Assembly (NCBI RefSeq): GCF_003337375.1
Contig: NZ_QPJD01000016.1
Span: forward strand, 62,001 to 126,000
DNA: 64,000 bases
Source of the DNA: Paenibacillus prosopidis
GTDB taxonomy: Bacteria; Bacillota; Bacilli; Paenibacillales; Paenibacillaceae
Reading direction: 5' to 3'
The notes beneath the pieces are model-generated. The model was given only the letters and a program-made list of their open reading frames with translations. It searched no databases and had not been told where the DNA came from. Below are positions 36,742-45,132 of the stretch, one piece after another; position 1 is the first letter of the stretch, and each line of letters opens with the position of its first letter. Made by a program: the position numbers and the translations under genes.

Positions 36742-38175
36742 ATGACAATCGTGACTTACCCGGAACTAAAAGGCATTCCCCTTCGCAGTGATTTCTCGGT
36801 TCGCGTGCGAAATGCCGGAGGGGAATGGCATTCCTTGCAGGTATTTGAAGTGAATGTGGACATGCATCAGGTACGTGAAGCGTCAATGGCTTCCTTCGAT
36901 ATGGAGGGCATCGTTGATGTGGAGATCGACTATCACGGCGGCAGCATCGAGTCGGCCGTTATTAGGCCGCTATCTTACAACATTCCATTCGAAAAATCTG
37001 GCAGCTCGCTTCGCTTCCAGCTAAACCGCCCACGCAAGCTGTCAATCGAAATCAATGGCGAACGGTTTAACAATTTGCATTTGTTCGCCAACCCGTTAGA
37101 GCATAACGCGCCTCGTCCTGAAGACGCTAACGTCCTTGTCGTGAAGCCTGGCATCCACCGCACCGAGCACCTATTGCGTCCGTTAACAACTGCTCGAGCC
37201 GAAGGCGGACCTGAGCCCGAGGTATTGTACTTCTTGCCAGGCGTACACTTTATTGAAGAAACGCTCCTTCGCATTCCGTCCGGCAAAACGGTCTATATTG
37301 CAGGAGGTGCCGCAGTTGCGGGCTCTATGGTATGTGATCGCGTCGAGAATGTGGTTATCCGCGGGCGCGGCATGCTGTATTTAGCTGACTTCCACCGGTT
37401 TTCCGCTTTCCGCGGCGTTCGAATCTTGTTTTCCAATAACATAGAAGTTGAAGGCATCACGACTGTAAATCCGCCGCATTACAGCATTTACATCGGCAAA
37501 TCGGAGAATATTCGGATTAGCAACTTCAAATCGTTCAGCTGCAAGGGCTGGACAGACGGAATCGATATGATGTCGAGCAGCCGCATCGATATCGATGATA
37601 TTTTCTTAAGAACCTCAGACGACTGCATCGCCATTTACGGCAGCCGCTGGGATTACTATGGCGATACCCGTTCAGTGACCGTACGCAACTCGACCTTCTG
37701 GGCAGATGTCGCGCATCCGCTCATGATCGGCACGCACGGGGACCATCATAACGGCGGAGATACGATTGAAGACATCCGCTTCGAAAATATCGACATTTTA
37801 GAGCACCACGAGCCGCAGCCGAATTACCAGGGCGCTATGACCATCAATGCCGGCGATCTCAACACGGTACGGGACGTCACCTATGACAACATCCGCGTGG
37901 AGCATTTCGAGCTCGGCCGGCTTTTTGATATCCGGGTCGTCTGGAATAAGGATTACAACCCCGTTCCCGGCAACAGGATCGAAAATATCGTATTCCAAAA
38001 TATCGAGTATAGCGGCCAGAATGCCAATCCATCGCGCATTCACGGCTATAACGCAGAGCGGGCGGTAGTTGGCGTTACCATCAGCAATTTACGTGTAAAC
38101 GGAGAAACGGTAGCTGATTCCCAGCATCCATCCTTGGATATTAACGAATTTGCTCAAAATATTACCTTCAAATAA
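36742..38175 (+). CDS. Beta-helix glycoside hydrolase, polygalacturonase-like (GH28/GH49-like)
   Basis: Probably an intracellular glycosidase acting on uronic-acid or dextran-type oligosaccharides. An N-terminal beta-sandwich (about 1-130; RPRKLSIEINGERFNNLHLF, as in GH49 enzymes) precedes a right-handed beta-helix. The active-site-like blocks are GWTDGID at 269-275, TSDDCIAIYG at 291-300 and a GTHGDHH segment near 331. These parallel the NTD, DD and GHG blocks of GH28. The family RIK motif is not obvious. No signal peptide. RBS GGAGG before ATG. The terminator follows closely, and 250 bases of upstream DNA separate it from the AraC gene. GH28 and GH49 assignment cannot be settled by eye. Confidence 0.8.
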   Translation: MTIVTYPELKGIPLRSDFSVRVRNAGGEWHSLQVFEVNVDMHQVREASMASFDMEGIVDVEIDYHGGSIESAVIRPLSYNIPFEKSGSSLRFQLNRPRKLSIEINGERFNNLHLFANPLEHNAPRPEDANVLVVKPGIHRTEHLLRPLTTARAEGGPEPEVLYFLPGVHFIEETLLRIPSGKTVYIAGGAAVAGSMVCDRVENVVIRGRGMLYLADFHRFSAFRGVRILFSNNIEVEGITTVNPPHYSIYIGKSENIRISNFKSFSCKGWTDGIDMMSSSRIDIDDIFLRTSDDCIAIYGSRWDYYGDTRSVTVRNSTFWADVAHPLMIGTHGDHHNGGDTIEDIRFENIDILEHHEPQPNYQGAMTINAGDLNTVRDVTYDNIRVEHFELGRLFDIRVVWNKDYNPVPGNRIENIVFQNIEYSGQNANPSRIHGYNAERAVVGVTISNLRVNGETVADSQHPSLDINEFAQNITFK

Positions 38176-38192
38176 AGTCATCATTTACGTAC

Positions 38193-38240
38193 AAAAAAAC
38201 AGGTGCGGTCTGTCTCCATGACAATCAGCACCTGTTTTTT
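38193..38240. terminator. Bidirectional terminator
   Basis: AAAAAACAGGTGC/GCACCTGTTTTTT arms with T-runs on both strands, between the convergent beta-helix gene and the ABC permease operon. Confidence 0.9.
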
Positions 38241-38269
38241 CGTCCTATATATACTAGCGATTACGAGTA

Positions 38270-39100
38270 TTACCCTTTAATAGCCCCCGTCGCGATTCCT
38301 TTGACGAAGTATTTTTGCAGCGATAAAAAGATGATGAGGATAGGGATGATCGACATCGTCGTTCCGGCAAAAATCATATCCCAGCGGGACGAAAATTCGC
38401 CAACGTAGTAGAAAATTTCAACGATCATCGTCTTGGTGTGGCCGGACGGCAGGACGAGCATCGGCATGAGAAAATCGTTCCAAATGCCAAGCCCGTTAAG
38501 TACGACGAGCGTTGCCGTACATGGACCAAGCAGCGGGAATACGATGCGCCAGAAAATACCGTACTTCGAGCATCCGTCAATTTCAGCCGATTCCTCGATT
38601 TCTCTCGGAATGCCTTTCAAAAAGCTTGTATATAATAAGCAGCCAAAGCCTACAGAACCTGAAATATAGATCATTACAGGGCCTGCCAGATTACCGTATA
38701 AGCCCAGGATCTTCAGTTCCTTGAAGAGCGGGATCATATACGCCTGGAACGGAATCATCATCCCTGCCAAGTAAAAGACGAATACGAATCTTGTCCATCT
38801 CTTATTGTGCCGTTCAATGGCGTAACCGGCCATCGGGATGACGAGAATCATGAATGCAATCGAGACGGCCGTCAATATTAAGCTGTTTAATATCGCTCTA
38901 GGGTATTCCGTTTCCGTCAACAAATATTTGAAGCTCTCCAAGTATACTGATTTTGGAAACGCGATCGCGTCCTTCATAATCTCCGCATTGCTCTTGAAGG
39001 CGGACATTAAGTTAAAGAAGATCGGGAAGAAAAAGACAACGGCGAGCAGCAGCGTAGATACAAAGATGATAAAGTCATTAAGACGCTTCCGTGTTTGCAT
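38270..39100 (-). CDS. Sugar ABC transporter permease, MalG type
   Basis: Inner-membrane subunit of a CUT1 carbohydrate importer, 276 aa with six helices. The cytoplasmic EAA loop reads EIEESAEIDGCSKYGIFWRIVFPLL, with the conserved EAA-x3-G core. The C-terminus KYFVKGIATGAIKG is the MalG-type ending. It follows the MalF-type gene by one base between stop and start. No ATPase gene lies in the operon, so a shared MsmX-like ATPase elsewhere is expected. Its stop is followed by the shared terminator. Confidence 0.93.
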   Translation of the reverse strand: MQTRKRLNDFIIFVSTLLLAVVFFFPIFFNLMSAFKSNAEIMKDAIAFPKSVYLESFKYLLTETEYPRAILNSLILTAVSIAFMILVIPMAGYAIERHNKRWTRFVFVFYLAGMMIPFQAYMIPLFKELKILGLYGNLAGPVMIYISGSVGFGCLLYTSFLKGIPREIEESAEIDGCSKYGIFWRIVFPLLGPCTATLVVLNGLGIWNDFLMPMLVLPSGHTKTMIVEIFYYVGEFSSRWDMIFAGTTMSIIPILIIFLSLQKYFVKGIATGAIKG

Positions 39101-39101
39101 A

Positions 39102-40013
39102 TTACAGCTGCACCTCCCGTTTCCGCAGGAATTTCACTTGGATGATGGTCACGATTAGAATGAGCAGGAACAATACTTGCGCAAGCGCGGTACCGAACCC
39201 TTGCCTCAATTCCCCAAATCCGACTTTATAAATAATATAGGTTAATGTCTCGGTCTCAAAGCCTGGTCCACCATCGGTCATAACAGCGATTTGATCGAAA
39301 ATTTTAAGTGAACCGATCATGGACAGCACGATACATACCGTCATTGCGCCGGCAAGGAGCGGAAATGTGATATGGAGAAACTGCTGCCAGCGGTTCGCTC
39401 CGTCGATATTCGCCGCTTCCGCAAGCTCCTGTGGAATGCCTTGAAGGCCTGCCAGATAGATAATCATATAGTACCCTGCAGATTTCCAAACCGTAGACAA
39501 TATAATCGAGAGCATGGCGAAATCAGGATTTCCAAGCCAATCGGCCTTAAGCGAGCTTAGACCGATCATATCGAGCAACTGATTAATAACGCCGAAGTTG
39601 TAATTCAAAATAATCGTCCAAACAAAACCCATTACGATACCGCTAAGTAGTACAGGGAAATAAAATACGCTGCGGAACAGATTGCGGAACCAGCGAACTT
39701 GATCGACGAGCATGGCGAGAGCGAGTGCCACGATATTTTCGAGTAAAACGAGTACGACTGCCATAAAGAGCGTATTTTTGAGCGCGTTATGAACCCTTTC
39801 ACTGTTCCAGATCTCAACAAAATTGTTGAAGCCGATAAACCGGATATCGCTGCTCACGCCATCCCAGGACGTAAAGCTGAGATAAAGACTGCTGAAGGTT
39901 GGTACGATAACGAATAATAAATATAACAAGAAAGACGGCAAGATGAACAAAACCGCGTAGGTTTGCCATTTTTTCTTTTTCTTTTTCTTATTGTCTGTAA
40001 GCGGCAATGCCAT
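39102..40013 (-). CDS. Sugar ABC transporter permease, MalF type
   Basis: Partner permease of the CUT1 importer, 303 aa. A lysine-rich cytoplasmic N-terminus (KKKKKK) leads into six helices. The EAA loop is ELAEAANIDGANRWQQFLHITFPLL. It also has MTDGGPGFETETLTYIIYKVGF, a MalF-type signature. It lies between the binding-protein gene and the MalG-type permease in one operon; a strong hairpin separates it from the binding-protein gene. Confidence 0.93.
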   Translation of the reverse strand: MALPLTDNKKKKKKKWQTYAVLFILPSFLLYLLFVIVPTFSSLYLSFTSWDGVSSDIRFIGFNNFVEIWNSERVHNALKNTLFMAVVLVLLENIVALALAMLVDQVRWFRNLFRSVFYFPVLLSGIVMGFVWTIILNYNFGVINQLLDMIGLSSLKADWLGNPDFAMLSIILSTVWKSAGYYMIIYLAGLQGIPQELAEAANIDGANRWQQFLHITFPLLAGAMTVCIVLSMIGSLKIFDQIAVMTDGGPGFETETLTYIIYKVGFGELRQGFGTALAQVLFLLILIVTIIQVKFLRKREVQL

Positions 40014-40052
40014 GGTGCTCTCCCTCCTCCAAATGTGCGCCTGGATATAAGA

Positions 40053-40076
40053 AAGCCTCCGCCGAAGCGGAGGCTT
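40053..40076 (-). terminator. Intra-operon hairpin between binding protein and permeases
   Basis: AAGCCTCCGC/GCGGAGGCTT with a CGAA loop. On the minus strand it has TTCTTAT after it. Such hairpins commonly lower permease expression relative to the binding protein, by partial termination or by protecting the upstream mRNA. Confidence 0.65.
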
Positions 40077-40096
40077 CTCCCATCCATCGGTTTTAT

Positions 40097-41449
40097 CTAT
40101 TGTTTATTAGCCTTAACCTGCGTATCGTATTCAACGTCCGCTTTGCCCATGTACTCGGCAACATTTCCGTCTTTCAATACGAGATCCTGCATCAGTTTAT
40201 AGAACCAGTTGCGGAATTGCGGTGGAATCTGGTTCTCGCCCCACCAGTTATTGATGGCCAGTGACTTCTTCACATTTGGATCCGCCATAATTTTAAGCAC
40301 TTCCTGCATTTGCTCTGTTGCTTCATAAATGACTTCTTCTTTAGTGGATGGAATGCCGTTAGCTGCTTTAAGGTATTGCGAATATTGCTCTTTGCTGAAG
40401 AAGAAGCGGATAAACGATTTCATTGCTTCTGTTTTATCTGCGTCTTTTGCTGCTTCAGCGGATAATGTCCAACCCGCAGGGGAAGGCAATCCGATTACAT
40501 TAATGCCGCCTGCTCTGTCAGGCAGCGCATAGTAGCCGAATTCAAAGCTTGGATCCGCTTCTTTGATTTGCGTAAACATCCAAGGGCCGGAGAACAGCTG
40601 AGCAGCTTTGCCGGATACAAGAATCGATGCCGTTTGGTTATCAGCCGTGCTGAGCCAGCCTTTATCCACGTATTTCGTGAACAGCTCTTTATAATCCGTC
40701 ATCGCTTGAACAGGACCTGCATCGGTAAAGCTTACTGTTTTCGCCGTACGTTTGGAGTTCCAATCGCCATCTTTCACATAAACCTCGTCGATTAGAAACT
40801 TATTGAGCCAGAAGCCCATATGGAAAATATCTTTACCGCCGACAACAATTGGAGTGATCCCTGTTGCTTTCAACTTCTCTTGTGCTTCTAAGAACTCGCC
40901 ATATGTTTTAGGAAGCTCTGTAATGCCCGCATTTGCATAAGCCTTCTTGCTGTATATGATTCCTTGCGGAGCATTAAAAGTAATCGGTGCGTTATATACT
41001 TTGCCATTTACCTCCGGAGTTTTACTGAACAGATCTGTCAAATCCGAAGGCAGTTCTGCGATTTTGCCGGCTTTGGCAAAAATTTCTGTATCGCGCATTT
41101 CCACGAGATCCGGGAATTCGCCGACCGCATCCTTCGTTTTCAACCAATCGAGATAGGAAGACGATGTGCCTTCGCTGACGTCCACGATTTTAATGTTAGG
41201 GTTCGCATCCGTAAAAGCTTTGATCGAATCTGCCACTGCTTTCTTGGTCGCCGGGTCGCCTGTAGCGTACCCTATCGTAAATTCAACTTGCTTGGCCTCT
41301 TCTTTGGCAGGAGTTGTGCTCTCTGGCGTTGTTCCCTCGTTTTTATTGCCTGTATTGCCGTTTCCGACGTTGTTGGCGCCGCAAGCTGTCAATACAAGCG
41401 TGAAAGCCAATACAAGAACAAACAATTGAGTCATTGATTTTTTTAACAT
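40097..41449 (-). CDS. Sugar-binding lipoprotein of ABC importer
   Basis: Extracellular ligand-binding lipoprotein, 450 aa from the chosen ATG, which has GGGGAGG upstream. A start 10 codons earlier lacks a ribosome site. The signal peptide ends in a lipobox LTACGA, with the Cys anchored to the membrane. An acidic/Asn-Thr-rich linker follows, then the binding-protein fold (QVEFTIGYATGDPATKKAV, and further on FSGPWMFTQIKEADPSFEFG). It belongs to the family-1 oligosaccharide binders. It heads the operon with two permeases. The upstream region has a cre-like site, consistent with catabolite control. Confidence 0.92.
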   Translation of the reverse strand: MLKKSMTQLFVLVLAFTLVLTACGANNVGNGNTGNKNEGTTPESTTPAKEEAKQVEFTIGYATGDPATKKAVADSIKAFTDANPNIKIVDVSEGTSSSYLDWLKTKDAVGEFPDLVEMRDTEIFAKAGKIAELPSDLTDLFSKTPEVNGKVYNAPITFNAPQGIIYSKKAYANAGITELPKTYGEFLEAQEKLKATGITPIVVGGKDIFHMGFWLNKFLIDEVYVKDGDWNSKRTAKTVSFTDAGPVQAMTDYKELFTKYVDKGWLSTADNQTASILVSGKAAQLFSGPWMFTQIKEADPSFEFGYYALPDRAGGINVIGLPSPAGWTLSAEAAKDADKTEAMKSFIRFFFSKEQYSQYLKAANGIPSTKEEVIYEATEQMQEVLKIMADPNVKKSLAINNWWGENQIPPQFRNWFYKLMQDLVLKDGNVAEYMGKADVEYDTQVKANKQ

Positions 41450-41515
41450 GTGTCTAAAAGCCTCCCCTTTTATATTCAAAATCGGGATTCGAGTGTCGAT
41501 GTGCGCAGCATCGAG

Positions 41516-41529
41516 TAATAACGCTTTCC
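41516..41529 (-). promoter_or_regulatory. Cre-like CcpA site upstream of sugar-binding protein gene
   Basis: On the minus strand GGAAAGCGTTATTA matches the cre consensus except at the outer positions. It lies about 70 bases before the binding-protein start. Confidence 0.35.
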
Positions 41530-41638
41530 CTGTAAATAGAGTAACATCGTTCCCGATTTGATAGAATGAACTTTTTTAAGCGCCGTATGCGGGTAATTTA
41601 AGAAGGTTGCATGTTCAAAACAAACGGGCAAACAAAAA

Positions 41639-41654
41639 GACCGGATGCCCGGTC
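41639..41654 (-). terminator. Terminator of YesM/YesN operon
   Basis: GACCGG/CCGGTC stem with a 4-base loop, followed on the minus strand by TTTTTGTTTG. It begins at the stop codon of the response regulator. Confidence 0.85.
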
Positions 41655-43248
41655 AATCGCTTTTTTTCCTGTCCTGGCGGTAATCGTTCGGCAGCTTCCC
41701 GAACTGTTTCTTGAACATATCGCTGAAATGGCGCGCGTTGTTATAACCTACTTTCTCTGCTATTTCATATACCATCTGATCGGTATGAACGAGCAGCCGG
41801 ACAGCCTGCAGCATCCGCACCTCGGTTACATATTGCTTGAAGTTTTGTTTCGTATGCTTCTTAAAGAAGCTGCTGAAGTAATAAGGATTCATAAAAACCA
41901 AGCTGGCGACCGATTCCAGCGTAATTTCCTCCGCATAATGCTCTTCGATATATTGCTTCACCTTGGCCATCATTATTTTATCCTTGTTGCCGGAATCAAT
42001 GTCCATTTGGGAAAACAGCTGCTCAATGATGCACACGATCTCGTCCTGCATCGCCTCAAACGTTTCGTAAGCCCCCAGCCGATTTTGCAAGTCATGCATA
42101 TCGATGCTTTCAACCGGCAGACGTACGCCAGATTTGGTCAGCTCTTGAATGATGAACAAGACGGATGAGAAACAAGTCGATACGGCGAGGGTCCGATTGC
42201 CATACACGGCCGTTTTAACGGTTTCAAGCAGCTTTCGGATAGCTGAAGCCGCTTCTTGCCAAGAGTTTGCCATCAATTCCCGAACGACTTCCATTTGAAG
42301 CACGTAAAGCTCCTTGTCAAACGATGGCTTCGTCCCAATAGGCTCATAGACGTGAACCTTGCCGAGTCCGACAAAATATTTCGTTTGAAGCGCTTGCTCA
42401 GCTTGCCTGTAGCTCTCAGCAAGAAATGCCGTTTCCTGCACGGCTCCACCGACACCAACGGAAACGCTCAGCTTTAGAAACGCCTTTATTTTTTCCCGAA
42501 TCTCTTGGGCAAGGACGGTTGCCCCCGCCTGCTCATCATGACTGATGACGATGACATGCATGCCGTTTCGCATAAACACATGGCCATTACCGGATGTTAC
42601 GATTATTTCCTGTAATATATTTCCAATTGCAAAATCGATCAGCCTTCGTTCCTTCTCCGACCATCGATCTGAAGCTTCAACAAGATGATCCGTCTCTACA
42701 ATCGCGATCGAATACAGCGGCCCCTGCAGCTCCTCGTTTAAAAGCCGAAACTCTTCCGAGTGCAGCGGCAGCGTACCGTCTGTAAGCCGAATCAGTGATT
42801 CCTGCAGCTGATCATTCTGACTTTTCCGCTCAAGCAGCTGGAGCTTGCTCTTCCGGATCGTTTGCTCATTTTGCTCCGATATTAAGGAGACAGCCTTAGA
42901 GAGTACATCCTCGAGCTGCTGCTTGACGACCGGCTTGACCAAATAATCAACCGCCCCATACGCCACCGCGTCCCGGGCATAGGAGAACTCCTGATAGGCG
43001 CTTATGAAGATGACTTTGGTTGGTATCCCCTTTTGTTTGATTTCCCTAATGATATCGATTCCCGTACGATGAGGCATACTAATGTCGCTAATGACGATAT
43101 CAGGCGGATTCGTTTCAATTAATGCCATTAGCTCATTGCCATCATAGGCCTGTCCGACAATTTCCATACCGAATGCTGCCCAATCGATTAATTTACGAAG
43201 TCCCTTAATGATGATTGGTTCATCATCGGCCAATAATATACGGATCAT
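41653..43248 (-). CDS. YesN-type AraC response regulator
   Basis: Response regulator that activates the neighbouring sugar-use genes when phosphorylated by YesM. The N-terminal receiver has acidic pocket LADDE and phospho-site Asp55 (IVISDISMPH). A long central linker (about 130-420) follows. The C-terminal AraC double helix-turn-helix carries IAEKVGYNNARHFSDMFKKQ and GKLPNDYR. Length 531 aa is typical. The start ATG lies 9 bases after a GGAGG that sits in the kinase gene's last codons; an ATG 9 bases earlier is too close to that site. Kinase and regulator are co-transcribed. Confidence 0.92.
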   Translation of the reverse strand: MIRILLADDEPIIIKGLRKLIDWAAFGMEIVGQAYDGNELMALIETNPPDIVISDISMPHRTGIDIIREIKQKGIPTKVIFISAYQEFSYARDAVAYGAVDYLVKPVVKQQLEDVLSKAVSLISEQNEQTIRKSKLQLLERKSQNDQLQESLIRLTDGTLPLHSEEFRLLNEELQGPLYSIAIVETDHLVEASDRWSEKERRLIDFAIGNILQEIIVTSGNGHVFMRNGMHVIVISHDEQAGATVLAQEIREKIKAFLKLSVSVGVGGAVQETAFLAESYRQAEQALQTKYFVGLGKVHVYEPIGTKPSFDKELYVLQMEVVRELMANSWQEAASAIRKLLETVKTAVYGNRTLAVSTCFSSVLFIIQELTKSGVRLPVESIDMHDLQNRLGAYETFEAMQDEIVCIIEQLFSQMDIDSGNKDKIMMAKVKQYIEEHYAEEITLESVASLVFMNPYYFSSFFKKHTKQNFKQYVTEVRMLQAVRLLVHTDQMVYEIAEKVGYNNARHFSDMFKKQFGKLPNDYRQDRKKSD

Positions 43249-43249
43249 G

Positions 43250-45004
43250 CTAGTCATCCTCCTTGATCGGCAATATCATCAGGACAGATGTCCCGACATG
43301 CTTGCGGCTGCTAATCGTTAAACCGAATTCATCCCCGCATACCGATTTGATACGATCTTGTACATTTTTAATACCGACATTTTTGGAGGGAGCACGCTGA
43401 TCGGAAAGCGTTTCGTTCAGCCGTTCCAACTGCTCCTTCTCCATGCCGACTCCATCGTCATATACGGTGATAGCCAGCTTATCATCCAGCCTCTCGATCG
43501 AAATGCCGATCGTTCCTTTACCCTTCATCCTAACGCCATGCTGAATCGCGTTCTCCACGATTGGCTGTAAGGATAGCTTCAACACACGCCAGCTCAAATC
43601 GACTTGCTCGGATATATCGTAACGAAGCTCGAACCGGTTCTCGAAGCGCACTTGAATAATGTAAAAATAATCTTTGAGATGATCCAGCTCCCGCTCAAGC
43701 GTTACCCAGTCCTCCCCGTAATCAATCACGTATTTCAATTGGTTGGACAAGGACAAAATCATGTCGGCCACCTCATCCGCATCGCTATGAACAGCGTTCA
43801 TCCGAATGACTTCGAGCGTATTATACAAATAGTGCGGGCGTATTTGGCTCTTCAATGCATTCAGTTCCACTTGCTTCCGCTTGATTTCCGCCACATAGGC
43901 TTCATTAATAAATACCTGAAGCTTCTCAACCATTCGATTGAAGCCATGACCGAGCCGTCCCATTTCATCATTGCCTTTAATTTCGACCTGCGCTTCAAGA
44001 TTTCCCGATTCCACTTTCATCATCTGTTTAATTAAGCGGCTGATGGGCTCCGCCAATTTGCGCGAGAACCACCCGCCCATTACAATTAACACAATTGCAC
44101 ATATGGCAATAGCCCAATAAACGGCAAACCTGGTCGTACCAAGCTGCTCATAAAGATTTTTTTTCTCGAATAAAGCAACGACCTGCCCATCCAAGAACGG
44201 GAGCGGCTCCTTAAGCACAAGCGTCTGCTCATTGGAATCCATTAAAACGTCATGCTTTGAGCCTAAAATATTTATATTGCTGAAATAAATATTATCCGCA
44301 TGATCGAGCACATACAACTCATCGTTTTCACTCAAGCTCAGCTCCTTAAAGAACTGGTCAAATACAGCAACGTCGACGTCGAAAAACAGCGTCCCGATCA
44401 CTTTAGGCTCGCTCGTCAGCGTACCGGAAATATCGATTAAATTCCGTCCAATGGTAAATACCTTTTTATCTGAACCGAAATAATAAATTTCAGGGTGCAT
44501 CGGAAATGAGACGACGCGGTTAGGCTGCTTGCGAAGCTGCTCCAGCCACTGCTCCACTGGCAGATCATCGGACATAAAGGTCAGGTTTTCCTTTGCTTGA
44601 TAATAGAGCTTATTATCAAGCGCCCTCACAAAATAAGTGCTTCTAATAAAGGAATCACTGTACAGGATCGTTTTCAAAAAGCCGTTAATCGGAACAGAAT
44701 TAATCTGTTCAAGATCATTGACATAGTGTGTCTGATTATTCCCGCTTCCATAAAGTTCATCGTATCGCCCCGTATACATAAGCTTCGAAATTTCATCGTA
44801 TTCCTTGAAGACCGAATTTAAATTGTAGCTCATGTACAGAATCATTTGCTGCAAATTGTTAGAAGTATACCGCTCCACGTGACCGGTAAATGTCTGGACC
44901 GAAAAGAAGCTTAGTGCAAGCAATGGAATAAGTCCGACTAGAATGAACGCCGCCGAAAATTTGACGAACATGCTTCGCCACTTTTGCTGCCATCCGGATA
45001 TCAA
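43250..45004 (-). CDS. YesM-type sensor histidine kinase
   Basis: Membrane sensor of 584 aa for an external sugar, or for the loaded binding protein. N-terminal helix at about 12-35, extracellular Cache-like domain, second helix near 300, HAMP to about 375. The His motif is RPHYLYNTLEVIRM, the N box LQPIVENAIQHG and the G boxes DDGVGM and GIKNVQDRI. All key residues are present. It is upstream of yesN-type regulator and next to the ABC importer and glycosidase operon, so these are its likely targets. It differs clearly in sequence from the kinase at the left edge, so the two are separate systems. Confidence 0.93.
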   Translation of the reverse strand: MISGWQQKWRSMFVKFSAAFILVGLIPLLALSFFSVQTFTGHVERYTSNNLQQMILYMSYNLNSVFKEYDEISKLMYTGRYDELYGSGNNQTHYVNDLEQINSVPINGFLKTILYSDSFIRSTYFVRALDNKLYYQAKENLTFMSDDLPVEQWLEQLRKQPNRVVSFPMHPEIYYFGSDKKVFTIGRNLIDISGTLTSEPKVIGTLFFDVDVAVFDQFFKELSLSENDELYVLDHADNIYFSNINILGSKHDVLMDSNEQTLVLKEPLPFLDGQVVALFEKKNLYEQLGTTRFAVYWAIAICAIVLIVMGGWFSRKLAEPISRLIKQMMKVESGNLEAQVEIKGNDEMGRLGHGFNRMVEKLQVFINEAYVAEIKRKQVELNALKSQIRPHYLYNTLEVIRMNAVHSDADEVADMILSLSNQLKYVIDYGEDWVTLERELDHLKDYFYIIQVRFENRFELRYDISEQVDLSWRVLKLSLQPIVENAIQHGVRMKGKGTIGISIERLDDKLAITVYDDGVGMEKEQLERLNETLSDQRAPSKNVGIKNVQDRIKSVCGDEFGLTISSRKHVGTSVLMILPIKEDD

Positions 45005-45066
45005 AGCCTGTCCCCCTTATGTGCAAATTAATAAATAACTGCCATAAAAGAAAACGATGTGCAGTC

Positions 45067-45096
45067 ACTTGTGGTAAATACTAATTTACCACAAGT
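45067..45096. terminator. Hairpin after GH43 gene
   Basis: ACTTGTGGTAAAT arms of 13 bases with a 4-base loop. On the minus strand it lies 36 bases after the GH43 stop, with TTTTCTTTT further on. Probable terminator; it could also be an operator for the YesM gene. Confidence 0.55.
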
Positions 45097-45132
45097 TGTT
45101 ACACACCGTTATCCAAATTTTTTGCGAATGAC

